Below are positions 23,878 through 37,166 of a stretch of DNA of 64,000 nucleotides, piece by piece; within the stretch, counting starts at the first letter, position 1, and every line of letters begins with the position of its first letter. The notes under the pieces were generated by a model. That model was not told the origin of the DNA, did not search any database, and saw nothing but the letters and a program-made list of their open reading frames with translations. The DNA lies in NCBI GenBank assembly GCA_036345935.2, contig JADWOT020000006.1, forward strand, positions 10,328,519 through 10,392,518. The letters run 5' to 3'. This DNA is from Taenia hydatigena (taxonomy: Eukaryota; Platyhelminthes; Cestoda; Cyclophyllidea; Taeniidae). The position numbers were made by a program, and so were the translations under genes.

Positions 23878-24526
23878 TACAACCAATGAAATTGTAGTTG
23901 TGGAGTCATTTCAATGATCCTTAATTTGCATTCCTTTTACGTTGAAATCACTGCGTTCTAATGCTTTCTGACTAGGCCTGGTTTATACCTGAACGCATAA
24001 TCATGAGGGATTTCGTCTGTTTGTTTGAACAACCTTTAACAGGGAGCGGCACTCGCAGTTTTTGTCTCTGGCTTGCTGTTTGCGACATGCGTCTTGTGGT
24101 TCGGTCTTTCGACACGCGTCTTGTTGACACATCAGTCTGCCGCTCGGCTGCAGACTTGAAATGCCTTCTAGCTTCGGAGGACGGTCTCCCTCTGGAAGAT
24201 ATTCAGCTTTACAGTGGCGCATCAATCTTGGATAGTGACACCGTTTTGGCCGATCTGCCTGTCGACTGTGCCATTGACGTGAGCGTCAGCGTTCTTGGTG
24301 GTATGTTTAGTTAAGTAAGACTAAGCGACTTCTAAGGTAAGGTACACGGGTCTCTGGCTCGTGCGGGTAAGGTGCGTGGTCAAACTCCAAAGGTGGAGAA
24401 GCAGGATAAGAAGAAGCAACCGAGAGGTCGTGCCAAACGTCGAATGCAATACAATCGTCGCTTCTTTGCGGTAGTTGCTAGCACTGGACTACGAAGGCGA
24501 GGTCCAAACTCCAACTTTAAGCCTAC
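23878..24526 (+). repeat. Identity block, copy 2, containing the second FAU gene
   Basis: This is the second copy of the 649-bp block starting at 18549, offset by 5,329 bp. A few similar bases (GAATAATTC) lie just upstream in both copies; further upstream the flanks differ in LTR content. Confidence 0.95.
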
Positions 24527-24530
24527 TTGA
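24087..24530 (+). CDS. FAU: FUBI-ribosomal protein S30 fusion (FAU), copy 2
   Basis: Exons are 24087-24300 and 24337-24530, again with a 36-bp intron. The predicted 135-residue protein is identical to copy 1; the only coding difference is a silent ACC to ACT in the last sense codon. The ubiquitin-like part (residues 1-72) ends in Gly-Gly and the S30 part (73-135) is complete, so this copy looks functional. Its 3' flank differs entirely from that of copy 1, so 3' UTRs could distinguish the transcripts. A nested group of TRIM LTRs ends about 180 bp upstream of the identity block. Confidence 0.95.
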
Positions 24531-25968
24531 TGGGATATTTCTTTTGAGTTGGTTTTCTTGCCTGGCTTAATGTCCCAAAATGTAATTAACATGTGTTTGA
24601 GGTATCTGCTTTTCGTTTTTAATCGTGGGAAGTGTTGGCTAAGTTGTACGTTGTGCTTTAAATGTGGCTTTATTGAGCTTACAAATTCAAGTTTTGTTAT
24701 GAATTCATCAACTTGCGCTTGGTTATGCCGGTTTTTTTCACTTTTCAAATTTCTTGGTCGTGAAATGTGTTCATTTGTTAGGTGCGATCAGTATCTACAA
24801 CTGTCGTATGTTGCTGGTTTTGGCTCAAATTTATTTGTTTTTGGTAAGATTTGTGTGATGGTATCAGTTAAATAGTTTCTGGGATGCTCTTAATTTTATG
24901 GATAAATCCGTCAATACTGAGTTGAAATTCGAAACTGTTTGCCTTGCATGTGAAGGTCGGTTTTGTAAGGTGTGATTAAGTGTGACTATTTTGTAGTCTT
25001 CTTTTCATGCACTCTAACGTCAAGGCTGTTGGCTTTTAATCTGCAGTTATTTGCTTTTGTTGTCAATTTTTTCCAAACTCAAGTAAAATACGATTTTCAA
25101 CGCGTTTCGATTATTACTTCTCTTATTCTTGGTGGTTTATTTATGGCCAATGTTTTACCACCAGTGACTCATTCCCAAGCTTGGGGCACTTTTCTGGACG
25201 TATTTTGATCAGCTTCACACTTCACTAATATAGCCTCATTACGCAATTTTTTTAGCTTCGTTGGTGCAACACTACGACTTAATGTTACATTACAAGATTC
25301 ATAGTGCTACTTCAAGTTTAGGCGCTTCTTATAGACCGGTTGAATCCGATACAGCTCCCATTAATGCGCATATTTAAGTGATACACACCGTATTAACGTG
25401 CGTTGGTTTGATTCTTCTTGAACCCGTAAGATGTTGCGGCACTGCGCCAGAAAATACTGCCATTGTACGCAAAGGCGGAGTCCGCTGTCATGGTTTCAAG
25501 CTGTAGCATCCGGCGAAATCACAGCGACCGAGCCTTAGGGCTTCGCGTAAACATGACGCAGTGTTACGCAACTAGGGCAGTGAAATGTTTGTCTCCTGGG
25601 CGTCATTCTCACTCTCCTCTTGGGAAGCATGTTGGCGTGCACAAGGTGTAACGATAGCGTTTTTTTCCGCTCCTCCATAGCTAACCAAGGTCGAGTGCGC
25701 TTCCCACCTAGTTTTTCACCCATGGTGTTGAACTAGTTTAAAGTTGTATTTTGATCTCCGTTGCTTAATGCAACTGGGGTGTACCCCATTCACTTCACTT
25801 TTTTGATTCAAATGATGCTGAATATTACGTGACTCGTCTATTGCCATTAAAAGACAGCGCCAATATCAATGAAATAATGAGCCACATTTTGGGTGATTTA
25901 CGTGCGCAAGACCTGAATAACGCACCGCGACTACCCCAATACTGTACGGGTGCAAATACTTGGGTGGT
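24531..25968. other. T-rich spacer after FAU copy 2
   Basis: The stretch is T-rich on the plus strand, with short open frames but no recognisable exon. It contains the presumed 3' UTR of FAU copy 2. Confidence 0.45.
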
Positions 25969-26184
25969 TTAACTCTCCATTTTGATTACACGAGCCCTCT
26001 GGACCTCGACTTTCTCTACATCGGCAGTGCTCTTGCCATAGCGTGATGGTTTACTTCCGTCTTGAGGGAGTGCTTGAAGTGCTGCAGCTTGGGTGGAAGT
26101 AGGGGTAGGGCATTTGTTAGCCATGAGGTGGAAGAGGGTAGCCCCCTCTATTCTACCGCTCGCATCAATGTAGGGTCCAGTCAT
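25969..26184 (-). CDS. Possible small ORF or terminal exon, unknown
   Basis: A minus-strand frame gives 71 residues from ATG 26184-26182 (MTGPYIDASGRIEGATLFHL) to a stop at 25971-25969. Composition is balanced and protein-like, ending RARVIKMES. The frame is open further upstream past a TACAATAG acceptor-like site near 26213, so it could be a last exon instead of a whole gene. It lies about 420 bp upstream of, and divergent from, the THOC2 start. I do not recognise the sequence. Confidence 0.3.
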   Translation of the reverse strand: MTGPYIDASGRIEGATLFHLMANKCPTPTSTQAAALQALPQDGSKPSRYGKSTADVEKVEVQRARVIKMES

Positions 26185-26605
26185 TCCAAAATTTGAAGAA
26201 GTCACGGCACTATTGTAGATGTGTTACTAGTGCAGGTATGCATAGCCGCTCCGGAGTCGCCACACAATCGAAAAAGTGATGTGGCTTACAAATTAAAACG
26301 GAAGTAACAACGTGCACAAAAGCTTGCAAAGAGTGGAACTCAGTTAATGCTAAGTAAATGTTAAATTTACTAAGGGCCTAGCTTTGGTGCTTTCGCCTAA
26401 TTTTTTAATTTTTTAATATTTTCCACTTATTTTAGACACCCAATCCATTACCAAAAGCAGTATTTACTGCTAAGAATGTTCTAATTGCTTAAACCGTCAC
26501 TGTGCTAATTTTTTTGGCTAGCGACATTCAGTAACTTCAGCGCTTTACGCTTTTATCTTTTACATTTTTGTTTAAACTAGTAGGAATGCCTGATCTCATT
26601 ACAAA

Positions 26606-29600
26606 ATGAATGCGCTATCTCTTCTGGGCACTGGTTCTAAATTGGTTTCCTCTTGCCTTAAAGAATGGTCTAGATTTGGGCGTGCAAACTTGTGAGTGTT
26701 GTCATTGTCCAGTGGTTTTGACACCCCCTTTTTCTGGTTCCTCAGCCTGTTAATCGCTTTTTTCAAAGCAAAGTTTGTTCTGGTGAACTTTCAGTAGTGC
26801 CTTGCATTCTAGCTATGAGATTACGTTTTTTTGTGTCCCTAACCTAATTTGTTTTCTCTCTTGATTTTTCTCCAGTTATCGCGTTTGCAATATTTCTGCC
26901 ATTAATAGGGATGTAGTGCTGTTACAATTATGCGTAAGCACTAATATGTATTTTATTTTTAGTATTCAACATTCCAAAGATGACGTAGACGTTTGCACCC
27001 AAAATCTGTGTGATTTGTTTATCAAGATTATTGGTGGCGAAGGGAGAGTGGATATCCTTAACAAGCTGATATCCGAATTGGCAAAGGTAATCTCATTGTT
27101 TATCTTCACTATGGTTTGACAGATATTTAACGATGATGACTTCTCAACAAAGTTGGCAGACACTTTGTGGCTTCTGGGTAATTCTTATCGGTTCCCTCAA
27201 TTCACCGATTTAGATGTTGCAATGACCGATGTAAATGATGCTCAAGCAAGGGATCGCTTCTTACAGATCCTCTCTTTGTGCAAGGGCTCAACTGATTCAG
27301 CACTTCTAATGGAACGGCTTTCGGATGAAACACTTGAACAAATATCCTTGATTAGCTCGCATATGCAGACCCGGACTCGTTATGTGCGGATAAAGACTAG
27401 ACTCTTCTACAAACAACAAAAGTTTAATCTTCTTCGAGAGGAGAGTGAAGGCTATGCTAAGCTGATTGTCGATTTGAGCAACGCTCCTCTCGGTTCGGCA
27501 GAAGTTTGTATTACTCACGTTCGATCTCTCATCGGTTATTTTGATCTTGATCCCAATCGCGTACTCGATATCATTTTGGATGTCTTTGAAATTCGTCGGA
27601 ACGCGTTTTCACTCTTCATCGAATTGCTCACTTTGTACCAGCCCGATAAGGTTGACTTAACTCATATTTTGGGACACAAATTTCACTTTTACCAGGTAGA
27701 ACTTATCGTTAGCTTATATTTAATAATCGTACCTGTAGGAAAGGGATTGTACCACTCCGGAGTCTCTGCATCGTCTTGCCGCACTCCTCATTTCCTACAA
27801 TTTGGTTGATGTCGATGTTCTTTTTGCTCATGTATGTTTATTCCTTTATCCTTTAACTGCATGACTGTGATCTCTTTCATCTTACTTCTTCCACATGTTT
27901 GCCAGTATCTTGTCTAGTCCTTTCTGTGGGAAACAAATAAATCTCACTTCTTGATTTAGCGCTAATCACCGGAATTCTTTACTGCAATAAGTTCCGTTTT
28001 TATTTTGGGTACTAGTGCGCCTATTTATGAAAGTGCATGAGTGATCTGAACTTCATTGTTTTTTTTACATTGCGGGTGAAATCCATTATTTTTTATTTCT
28101 ATGGACGTTTTATGCTGTCGAGTACTGGCAAGTGCAATCCATTTAAGGCCAACTGTTTAGCGACCACTTAACAATAGTAAATCAAAATGTAGGAAACCAC
28201 ATACTCGGAAATTTTTAGGTGTAAAACCTTGAGACATGCCATGGAAGCAATCTGTAGTTATTCCTTTCTCCCTCCCTACACTCTCGGTTACACTTCGAGT
28301 TCACCTGTCTTATGCGCATTTGGGTATCTGCATGCTACTTCATTGTTTCGTTTGCAGTTACAGCCCTCAGACGCGACTATTCACTCGGGTCGTCTGAAGA
28401 GCATTCGTGAGGCAAAGTCTTGGAGACCGGTAATGCATCCGACTGGTTCCGCCATACATGGCAGTTTGGACAACTTTATCGCGACCGGTGGCGTAGCTCC
28501 GACAGGTGGTTGTACTGGCACTGGTAGTGGTTCAGGGAGTCTTCTAGGCGACCCTAGTCGACCGCTTGGTGGTGGGAATGACACAGATCACTGGAATAGT
28601 CTCAACGGTGGAGGCAACAGGCGAGGTGGTACTTCGGAAATTAATGACGACTCCGACGACAAAAAAGATGTCTGGTTGCCTGAAAACGACGTCGAGATCG
28701 AAGATTCTGGAGAGTTTCAGGTATTAGGAGAAATAACTCCTCGTCGAAGTTTAGACCCGTCGCCAAGCGAAAGCTTTTGCTCTTGAATGTGAAAAATCGT
28801 CATTTTTTAAGTTATGGAATGTGTGCATTCCTTTTGTTAGTATGTTAACAATCAGAAATTGGACCTCTGCACGGCTTTGGCTAATTCCGGCGATTGGAAA
28901 GCTGCTCAAAAAATTCTTGACCGATTCCCTGGTCACTGGGTCGGTTCCTATGCCCCACTCAACAAGGCTATTTGCAATCTGGTTCACTTTTTGATAGACC
29001 AACTTTACGAAAGGTGATTCCTTCCCCGGTTCAAGTAATTATTTCTAAAATCCACCCTCCTTTTATCCGTCTGTTAAATATTATTTTAGTAAATCCACTT
29101 TGCCTCCATCGATGCTGAAGAAACGGAAGAGACCAACACCGCCGGAGTTGTTTATGAATCAGGACGATGCCAAAAGGCTAACCGTACAACAGGCGACCAC
29201 CTTTAGCAATTTGGGGCGATACATTTTACCGATCGTTGGTTACCTTGGCCCCTTCGTTTCCAGTGACGTCACGCTTATCGTTAAGCTTTGTCGTATTTGT
29301 TCAGTCTATGTATCTGACTTGGTGAGTTAGCGCCTTATTTTTAAATTAATTTTATGCTCAACCACTATGATCATTATTCCAAATGTCTTCATAGATGAGT
29401 AAAAGGGCTCAACCAGATGCGGTTTACCAAGCAGTTTTCAATATGTTGGACGAGGCGATTTTGCCAGCCCTAAATATGGTGTCTGCAAATTGCTGTCTGG
29501 CTGAGGAGATATGGAAGCTTATTCGTCATCTGCCTTATGAACACAGGCAGGTGTTTATTTCGTTATCCGCACTTCCCTCACCCATCCAGTTTATGCACAT

Positions 29601-32600
29601 GATTCCAAATTCTAATTCCATTCAATGTCCCAATAATCCTTTTTTTTCTACAAAGCATACCCCTGCTTAACGATTTTTGTATCTGACTCTAATGAGGCTT
29701 ATCTTTTTGTTTATCAGAAATATTACTGGTGTACTTTTGACACCCACTTTTAGGTATCGGCTTTACGGTCAATGGAAGCATATGAGTAGCCAAGGTGAGC
29801 CGATGCTACTGCGGAAGCGTACTACCATTATCATTCGAACAAAAGCACTAATGAAGTAAGTGTATTAACTTTGTCCATTGTTGGATACCTTCACCTGCTA
29901 GCAGGGAACGCATTTGTAGACTTCTGTTTCTAGAAGATTCGGCTCACTGTCTTAATTTTTAGACCTTCAGGTCGTCAATAATAGTTTGATTTTCGCTGAC
30001 GCCATTAATTGATTGTTATCATTTTTACTATGCTTGAATGTAGTAAACGCTTTCTTTGTCAATCATGAGCAGTGTTGAGTTGAGAAGTCCTATCAACGTG
30101 GGTATTTTTGTAGGCGCCTGAGCAAAGAGAACGTCAAGCAGCTGGGACGTCATCTTGGAAAATTGTCTCATAGCAATCCCGGTCTGCTATTCGACTTTGT
30201 CAGTTTATTTTAGTGTTCATTTACGCATACCCATTCAAGCACCCAATATTCGCAATTGCTGCCCTTTTTAGATGCTACACAATATACAAATGTTTACCAA
30301 CCTCATTACCCCAGTTGTTGATTCGTTGAAGTATGTGAGCAATCTCGGTTATGATGTTCTTGCGTGTAAGTTAATCCATTCGAATAATCTCTCTCCAATG
30401 CTCTAGTAAATCTCTTTTATTTGTGCAAATAATCCCTGCTATCCTTCTAGTTTGTCTTATCGAAGCACTGGCATCGGACAAAAATAAAACGGACTCATTG
30501 GAAATGGGAAGTAATTTGCATGGTCAGTTTTCTTTTACCACTCATAAGATTTTTCATAGCCCTTGCTACCTTTACCGGAGCGCTGTGTAAGAAATATCAG
30601 TTTGACTTGGCGGGTATTCTTCAATACGTTTTGAATCAACTTAAAGCTGGGAGAAGGTGAGCTCAAGAACGCCGGTGGTACCTACTTGAAAGGCCCCATC
30701 TGAAATGTTTGGTTCTATTAAAACACTCTCCAGATTTTTGCTCAGCTCGCCTATCTGAGATGACGGGCTTAGTTGTTTGGACTACTCTGCCTCGTGTACA
30801 TAACAATTTCGAGTGGTTTCTATGTTTTTTTTGAATTTTTCGTGTGCGAGCGACTATCTCAAATCAAGAGTTTTCCTCGTAACGGGTAACGTAGGTGTAA
30901 TACTAATGGCAATGTCACAGTACTGCCCATTTAGTGGTTGTTTTCCTTTTTGCTTTCCCATTAGTGAGGACCTGCTGATCCTACAAGAGATAATCCACCA
31001 GATGGCTGGTTTGGATCCCTATGAAGAGATGACCAACGAGCAGCTGGAGGCGGCCTCTGGTGGGGAGATTCTTCTCCAAGAGGGAGGCTACTACGCCCAA
31101 ATTCGAAACGCACGTCGTAACGCTAACCGCTTGAAGGAGGCTCTTATCGAGAATAAGGTCATCATGCCGCTGGTTTTTCTAATGGCGCAACAGCGAGATG
31201 CTATTCTCTATTTGGACGATCCAGAACGACACGTGAAAACCGCTGGACGCCTCTACGATCAAGTACGTGTATTGGGTTTGCATTTCCGGTGCGAAATATG
31301 TCTACAGGAGTCAGTGGCTAATGTAGTCTTGGCACTTTAGTGCCAAGGGACGTTGGTTCAATTTATCACCTTCCTCAGTCTTCAACTCACACGAGAAGAG
31401 ATGCAGGCACAATGTTTCTCTATTGAGCAAATGATGAGCGAGTATTCTGTCCCCGCGGATACGGCCTTCTGCCTCTTCCGAAGCCTCTTCCTCCAGAAAG
31501 TTGCAGTAAGTTTTCTTTTCATCTCCCCTATTTTCTATGAATGTGCATCAATTGCCAATTTTTGTTTCAAATCCTTTCAGCACTTGTTTGAGGCGTCAAT
31601 TGAGAAGTCAGATGACGACGACAAAAGTGTATCAGCAAATAAGGTGAGTCCGTCGGCCTTCTGTACACAATCATTTATTTTGACAATGCACTACCATCCA
31701 AAATTGAATCGATCCCATAGCTACTTCGGGAGTCAGGCGTTTTTGGGTGTGAGGGGGCGATTTTAGATGTAGATAGTGATGCTTTACGGCAGTTTTCTGC
31801 TTTAGGCTGCTTACGTGAAGGCAGCACGCACTGTCATAGCCGATGTAGCTCACTCCATCGAACCGCTCTACCCGCCACGTGTTTGGGAAGAACTGGGTAC
31901 AGCGTTCTTTGCCACCTTTTGGTGCCTTGAGTCGGGTGATCTTGTTTTCCCCAGCGCCGCATACCAGAGGCAACGCCATATCCTGCGTAGTCAACTCGAT
32001 GCGATCGAGCAGAACTCCGACTTGGTGAGTGCTCCTTCCCAACCTTCATCAATTGCTCAATTGAGGCATTCTTGCCCCATTTCCCTCTGCGTTCGACCAG
32101 AATTCAGACAAGAAACGCCGTGAGAAGGAACGCTGTCAGACCCTGATGAATCGTCTATCGAAGGAGCAGGACGCGCGTAGGGTGCATGTTGACCGCATCC
32201 GCGCCTGGTTGCTGTCGGAGCGAGACACGTGGTTCCAAACGATGTCGGCCACAAAGACAGACACAATAACTCAGTTTTTGCAATTCTGCGTTTATCCACG
32301 TGTATTCTACACTGCCAGTGATGCTGTCTATGCTGCCCAGTTCATCCATGTGCTCCACCAGCTGAAAGCTGCGCAATTCTCCACCTTGATTTGTCTTGAT
32401 AGGGTAGGCATAGTCCCCATTTCCAGTATGGAACCTGTTCCAGATATTTGCAACTTCATTAGTGACCGCGTTCGGTGGGGAAACGTGATCTCTTCGGTTT
32501 GTGTTTAGATTTTCAATGATATAACGTTGCCAGTAAGCATATGCACGGAAAAGGAAGCGCATCGCTACGGTCGATTTCTCTGCAAGGTCTTCGAATTTGT

Positions 32601-35424
32601 TATGCGATGGCACTCCTCAGAGGAGATTTTCAACCAAGAATGTGGTCAGTATCCCGGCTTCGTAACTGTTTTTCGCAAAGTAAGTTCTCTCTTTGTTGAG
32701 TCAGTCCGATTCACCATGCTTCTCTGCGATTATCTCTGGTCATGCAATAACTTGTACCATTTCTCCTAACCTTTTTTTCGTTTTTTTTGTGGCGGTGATG
32801 GTTGTAGGGCACGAATGCGAATACAAAGGCGGATCAATTGCAATTCGAAAACTACCGGCACGTAGTGCACAAGTGGCACTACCGAGTGACCAAGGCAGCA
32901 GTTGCGTGTCTCGAGTCAGGTAACTACGCGCAAATTCGCAATGCCCTCATTGTGCTCACGCGCATTCTTCCACACTACCCAAAAATTGGTCAATTCGGTA
33001 GCGCTCTGGAACGGAGAGTCAACAAACTCAAGGAGGAGGAGAAGGATAGGCGACCTGATCTAAAGGCAAGCTCTTCTTACACCTCTTCAGATGTGCAAAT
33101 AACAGTCCAAGAACAAGAGCCAGGGCTTGAATACGTCACTGACGTTTCACGCTTTTATCGTGATCGGATTGCCTGTCCCACTATTGGAAAAAGCTTTACA
33201 ATTAGCGTACAAAGGGGACTGGGGAGAGGGATGTAGAGATGAACACATCTTTACGGCACCAAGACTTTGGAACCGGTAGATTAAAGTGCGCGCGCTATTA
33301 CATCTTTTAATATCTGTTGCTCTATTACATAGCTTTTTTAAACATACCATTAAAAAGAATATCACCTTACTACATTGTGTTCATGTCATTTAGAATTAGA
33401 ATACTAAGTCTACAAACTGTTTATCCATTGAAAAACGTATTGCTCAAGTTAGATTAAGGGGACGAAGTTCTTCTAATAGAGTAATCTTGCTGCTGCCATT
33501 GTTGGTGCTTTGATTCTTGAGCCTTCCGTCTTTCGCAGGTGATGGCTTTCAGCTACGTGGGTGTGCTACGTCCATTGAAGGCCAATTGGGTCTCAGAAGA
33601 GGAGTTTCATGAGGTGGAGCCGAAGCCTCCTACGAAGGCCCAGTCGTCCTCCCAACATAGCCAGTCGTCGACCCTGTCGCAGGGCAGTAACCCCACCTCA
33701 GCAACAACAGAGGCATCTACCAGCACCCCAGCAAACACGACAGTTGTGATCAGCACGGGCAACGCCCCTGCCGGCACTCGCGCCTCGCCTTCCGTCGACC
33801 CTACGCGCACCCACGCCGTTCCGTCATCCGAAGGAGGTATTAGCATGCCCCTTCTTTGAACCTTTAGCTCCTCCCCCCGCACTCACGGTGTATTACCCAC
33901 CCCTCATCCATCCGCCTTTTAGTCGTTAAGCCAGCTGTTGTTGTGGCGACTAACAGCAAGTCTGCAAGAAACTCGAATGTCTCGTCTCAGAAGCGTGTTG
34001 CATCCAATGCATCTGGGTTAGTAGCTTATCTTTTCCTCCAACCGTCCTGATTACCTTTCCAGTGGATCAAACATCTCTCTTTTGTACGTTTCAGTGAGGG
34101 GGGGAACTCCAGCTCGATAGAACACGTTTCTGGCGATGATTTATGCGGTATGCTGCTTTAAATTCAGTCGGCTCAAGTGATTGCTGAAGCATACTTACGT
34201 GCACTCTGTGCTCAATAATTGTCATGATCAGTTTTTTTGCTTTCGGTTAGCCGGTCTCTTATTTAGTGGGACCTGGACCTTGTACAAGCGGTCATGCGCA
34301 GAAACTTATGTTCACGGTACTCGTCAACTCGCAGAATTCCCCATTTTTTGACAGACCACTTGCACTGTTTACCAGTTGTGTTGTGATCGTTTTTTTTAAA
34401 GTTCTATCGTACTTAAACTGGCCGTTCCAAATGTAACAGGCTTTTTTCATAATCGCGTCCTGGTTTTACTAAAATGTTTTTGAAAAGCACTGGTAAAAAC
34501 TGTGGCGACTACCGTTACAGACATTTATTGCGTTGATATTACGACCATTAGGAGTTAGAGTCTGGTTGGCTACCAAACCATCCGAAAGTAAATGTTTTAG
34601 ATGCAAAACACCGTCGCAACCTATCTGATAGAAGCTATGGCGCGTCTTCTTCAAAGGTGAGTACATTCTAGTGTCGCTATTACCCCAAGAAATGTTTACT
34701 TTTCGCCTTACTAGACTGTCGCAGTTTAAATAAGCTTCTAGAATCGCGTTCCATTTCGGGCCATTCGCAATGTTTTCTCCAGAACTTACACATTGCATTA
34801 TATTGCATTTAGTACTTTGTTAACTAGTAGCTCACATTGTTATGGAAGCATTCGCAATTTTCGCGTATTGTTCATCTGAACACCTATAAATTGAATCTAC
34901 GGCACTAGCGCCTTCGTGTGTCAGACCCTCAGCAGCAGCAACAGCAACAGCAAATAAAAGAGGATTCACCGACCCCAATCTCCTCGAAAGAGATGCGTCG
35001 CCTTCAGCGGAAGCGAGCAGCCGCCGCAGCCCTCCTTGGTAACCCAGCGAGCAACGTCTCCGGTAGCGATGTTGATGGTCGCGGAAGCAAGGACAGCGTC
35101 GCTTACCTGGATCTCGACGATATGCATACCGGCAGCGCTGTAACATCGTCAAAGAAGTCCAGGAAGGGTAAGGCACCCGTCCATGCTGCACCTCTCCAAG
35201 TTTACACTCTTGAGTCACTGGATTTTTGTCGAATAGGCGGACCTCCTCGTCCTCCCGTGTCGATAGAAAAGCAACGGGCAGAGGAAGAAGGAGTGGATCA
35301 CAGGCACCGGCGCTCCCCTGCGTCGAGCGGCCACCGACGCCATCGATCCACCCGTCGGGCCTCCGGAGGTGCCTCCCCTTCTACACCGCCTACAGTCCCA
35401 CAGCTGCGCCATTCGCGGAAGTAA
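26606..35424 (+). CDS. THOC2: THO complex subunit 2
   Basis: This is the large scaffold of the THO/TREX complex, which couples transcription to mRNA packaging and nuclear export. Exons: 26606-26691, 26876-27086, 27123-27695, 27739-27831, 28358-28720, 28841-29013, 29090-29321, 29395-29546, 29754-29855, 30114-30198, 30272-30365, 30451-30522, 30560-30656, 30965-31262, 31341-31505, 31581-31643, 31806-32024, 32101-32403, 32509-32679, 32808-33065, 33539-33836, 33923-34016, 34095-34147, 34925-35167 and 35237-35424. All phases agree and sum to 1,561 residues (human 1,593). Diagnostic blocks include [78 protein letters not shown] and [11 protein letters not shown] Gly-rich insertion lies in the 28358 exon. 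The C-terminus is disordered, with a poly-Gln run and a basic His/Arg/Ser tail. The second exon start and the C-terminal joins are the least certain. Confidence 0.95.
29547..29753 (+). other. Probable GC-AG intron of THOC2
   Basis: The conserved run [10 protein letters not shown] is produced only if exon 29395-29546 ends CACAG before GCAGGT and joins at TTTTAG|GTATCGG. The next GT, four bases later, gives a join that shifts the frame. The intron is therefore read as GC-AG. Confidence 0.75.
33066..33538 (+). other. Probable GC-AG intron of THOC2
   Basis: The reading RPDLK then VMAFSYVG follows the family pattern only if the exon ends at AAG before GCAAGC. This matches the known GC donor consensus AG|GCAAGT closely. 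The acceptor is TTTCGCAG|GTG. No good in-frame GT donor lies nearby, and reading through leads to an unrelated tail and a stop. Confidence 0.75.
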
Positions 35425-35863
35425 CCCAACCGCCGCCGCTACTACTCTCCTTTTCCCTCGTCATGTATATTGCGCAAATTTTTTTAGCAAAAATCGTGTT
35501 AGTATCTACCCTGCTGTGCTGTACTTCTAAGTACCAAACGGCGTCGGCACATCATCAAGGTTGGAACACCCAGATGTCTACTTCGCCGACCTAGCATCTT
35601 GACAAGTACTAAAGGGATAATTGAAGATGCTGATAAAAGGTCCTTCCTGAAGGCAAAGTTTTGCACCACCGAGTACCAAATTTCACTTGTTAAGCAATTC
35701 CGAACAATATTAAGTGGGCTGACTCCGCATACCATGGACAGGGAAGGGTGACTCGTGCCAAAGCCCAAAATCCAGGAAATATCGTAGCGGGGCTTCCAAG
35801 ACCCAGATCAGTTAAAAGGGAACACGCATTGATCCAACAAAGCTTATTAAGTTTGCAAGACGC
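35425..35863. other. Convergent intergenic stretch between THOC2 and AK6
   Basis: This 439-bp gap must hold both 3' UTRs, since THOC2 (plus) and AK6 (minus) converge here. No canonical AATAAA is obvious near either stop codon. Confidence 0.5.
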
Positions 35864-36797
<934 letters not shown>

Positions 36798-37131
36798 TCG
36801 TAAAAACGAATTAAAACAATTTTTTTAAAGTGTACTTAAGTTGACTTTATCGTCTTCATTTGATATAAACTTCGTTAAAATGCAGTAATTTTCGATCTGT
36901 AGACACATTTTCGCTCTTTAAATTAAACGTTTAAATGCGTAATAAGCGTAATCTATTTCCGAGATTATAGTGCGTAACTGAATGCCGTGTCGGATCGCAC
37001 CCTCCATGAAAAATATGTTAGGTAGTTTTGAATTGTAGAGCAGAGAGCAGTACACTTCCGAATCAGTGGCTCATTGCCTTGTAGGCTTCTGGAGACAAGG
37101 GCCTGCGCGCGTGCAGCGCGCTTGTTGTCCC
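36798..37131. other. Upstream region of the BORCS7-like/AK6 pair
   Basis: An AT-rich stretch of 334 bp lies between the small ORF and the intact TRIM. It is the likely promoter region of the minus-strand pair. No motif can be assigned with confidence. Confidence 0.4.
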
Positions 37132-37166
37132 TGTAGTACTTTATCTGTTTGTGCTGCCGGTTTCTG

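Noticed and set aside
34469..34798. Minus-strand ORF of 109 codons in a THOC2 intron
   Set aside because: No recognisable family, no splice context and AT-rich composition; treated as intronic background.
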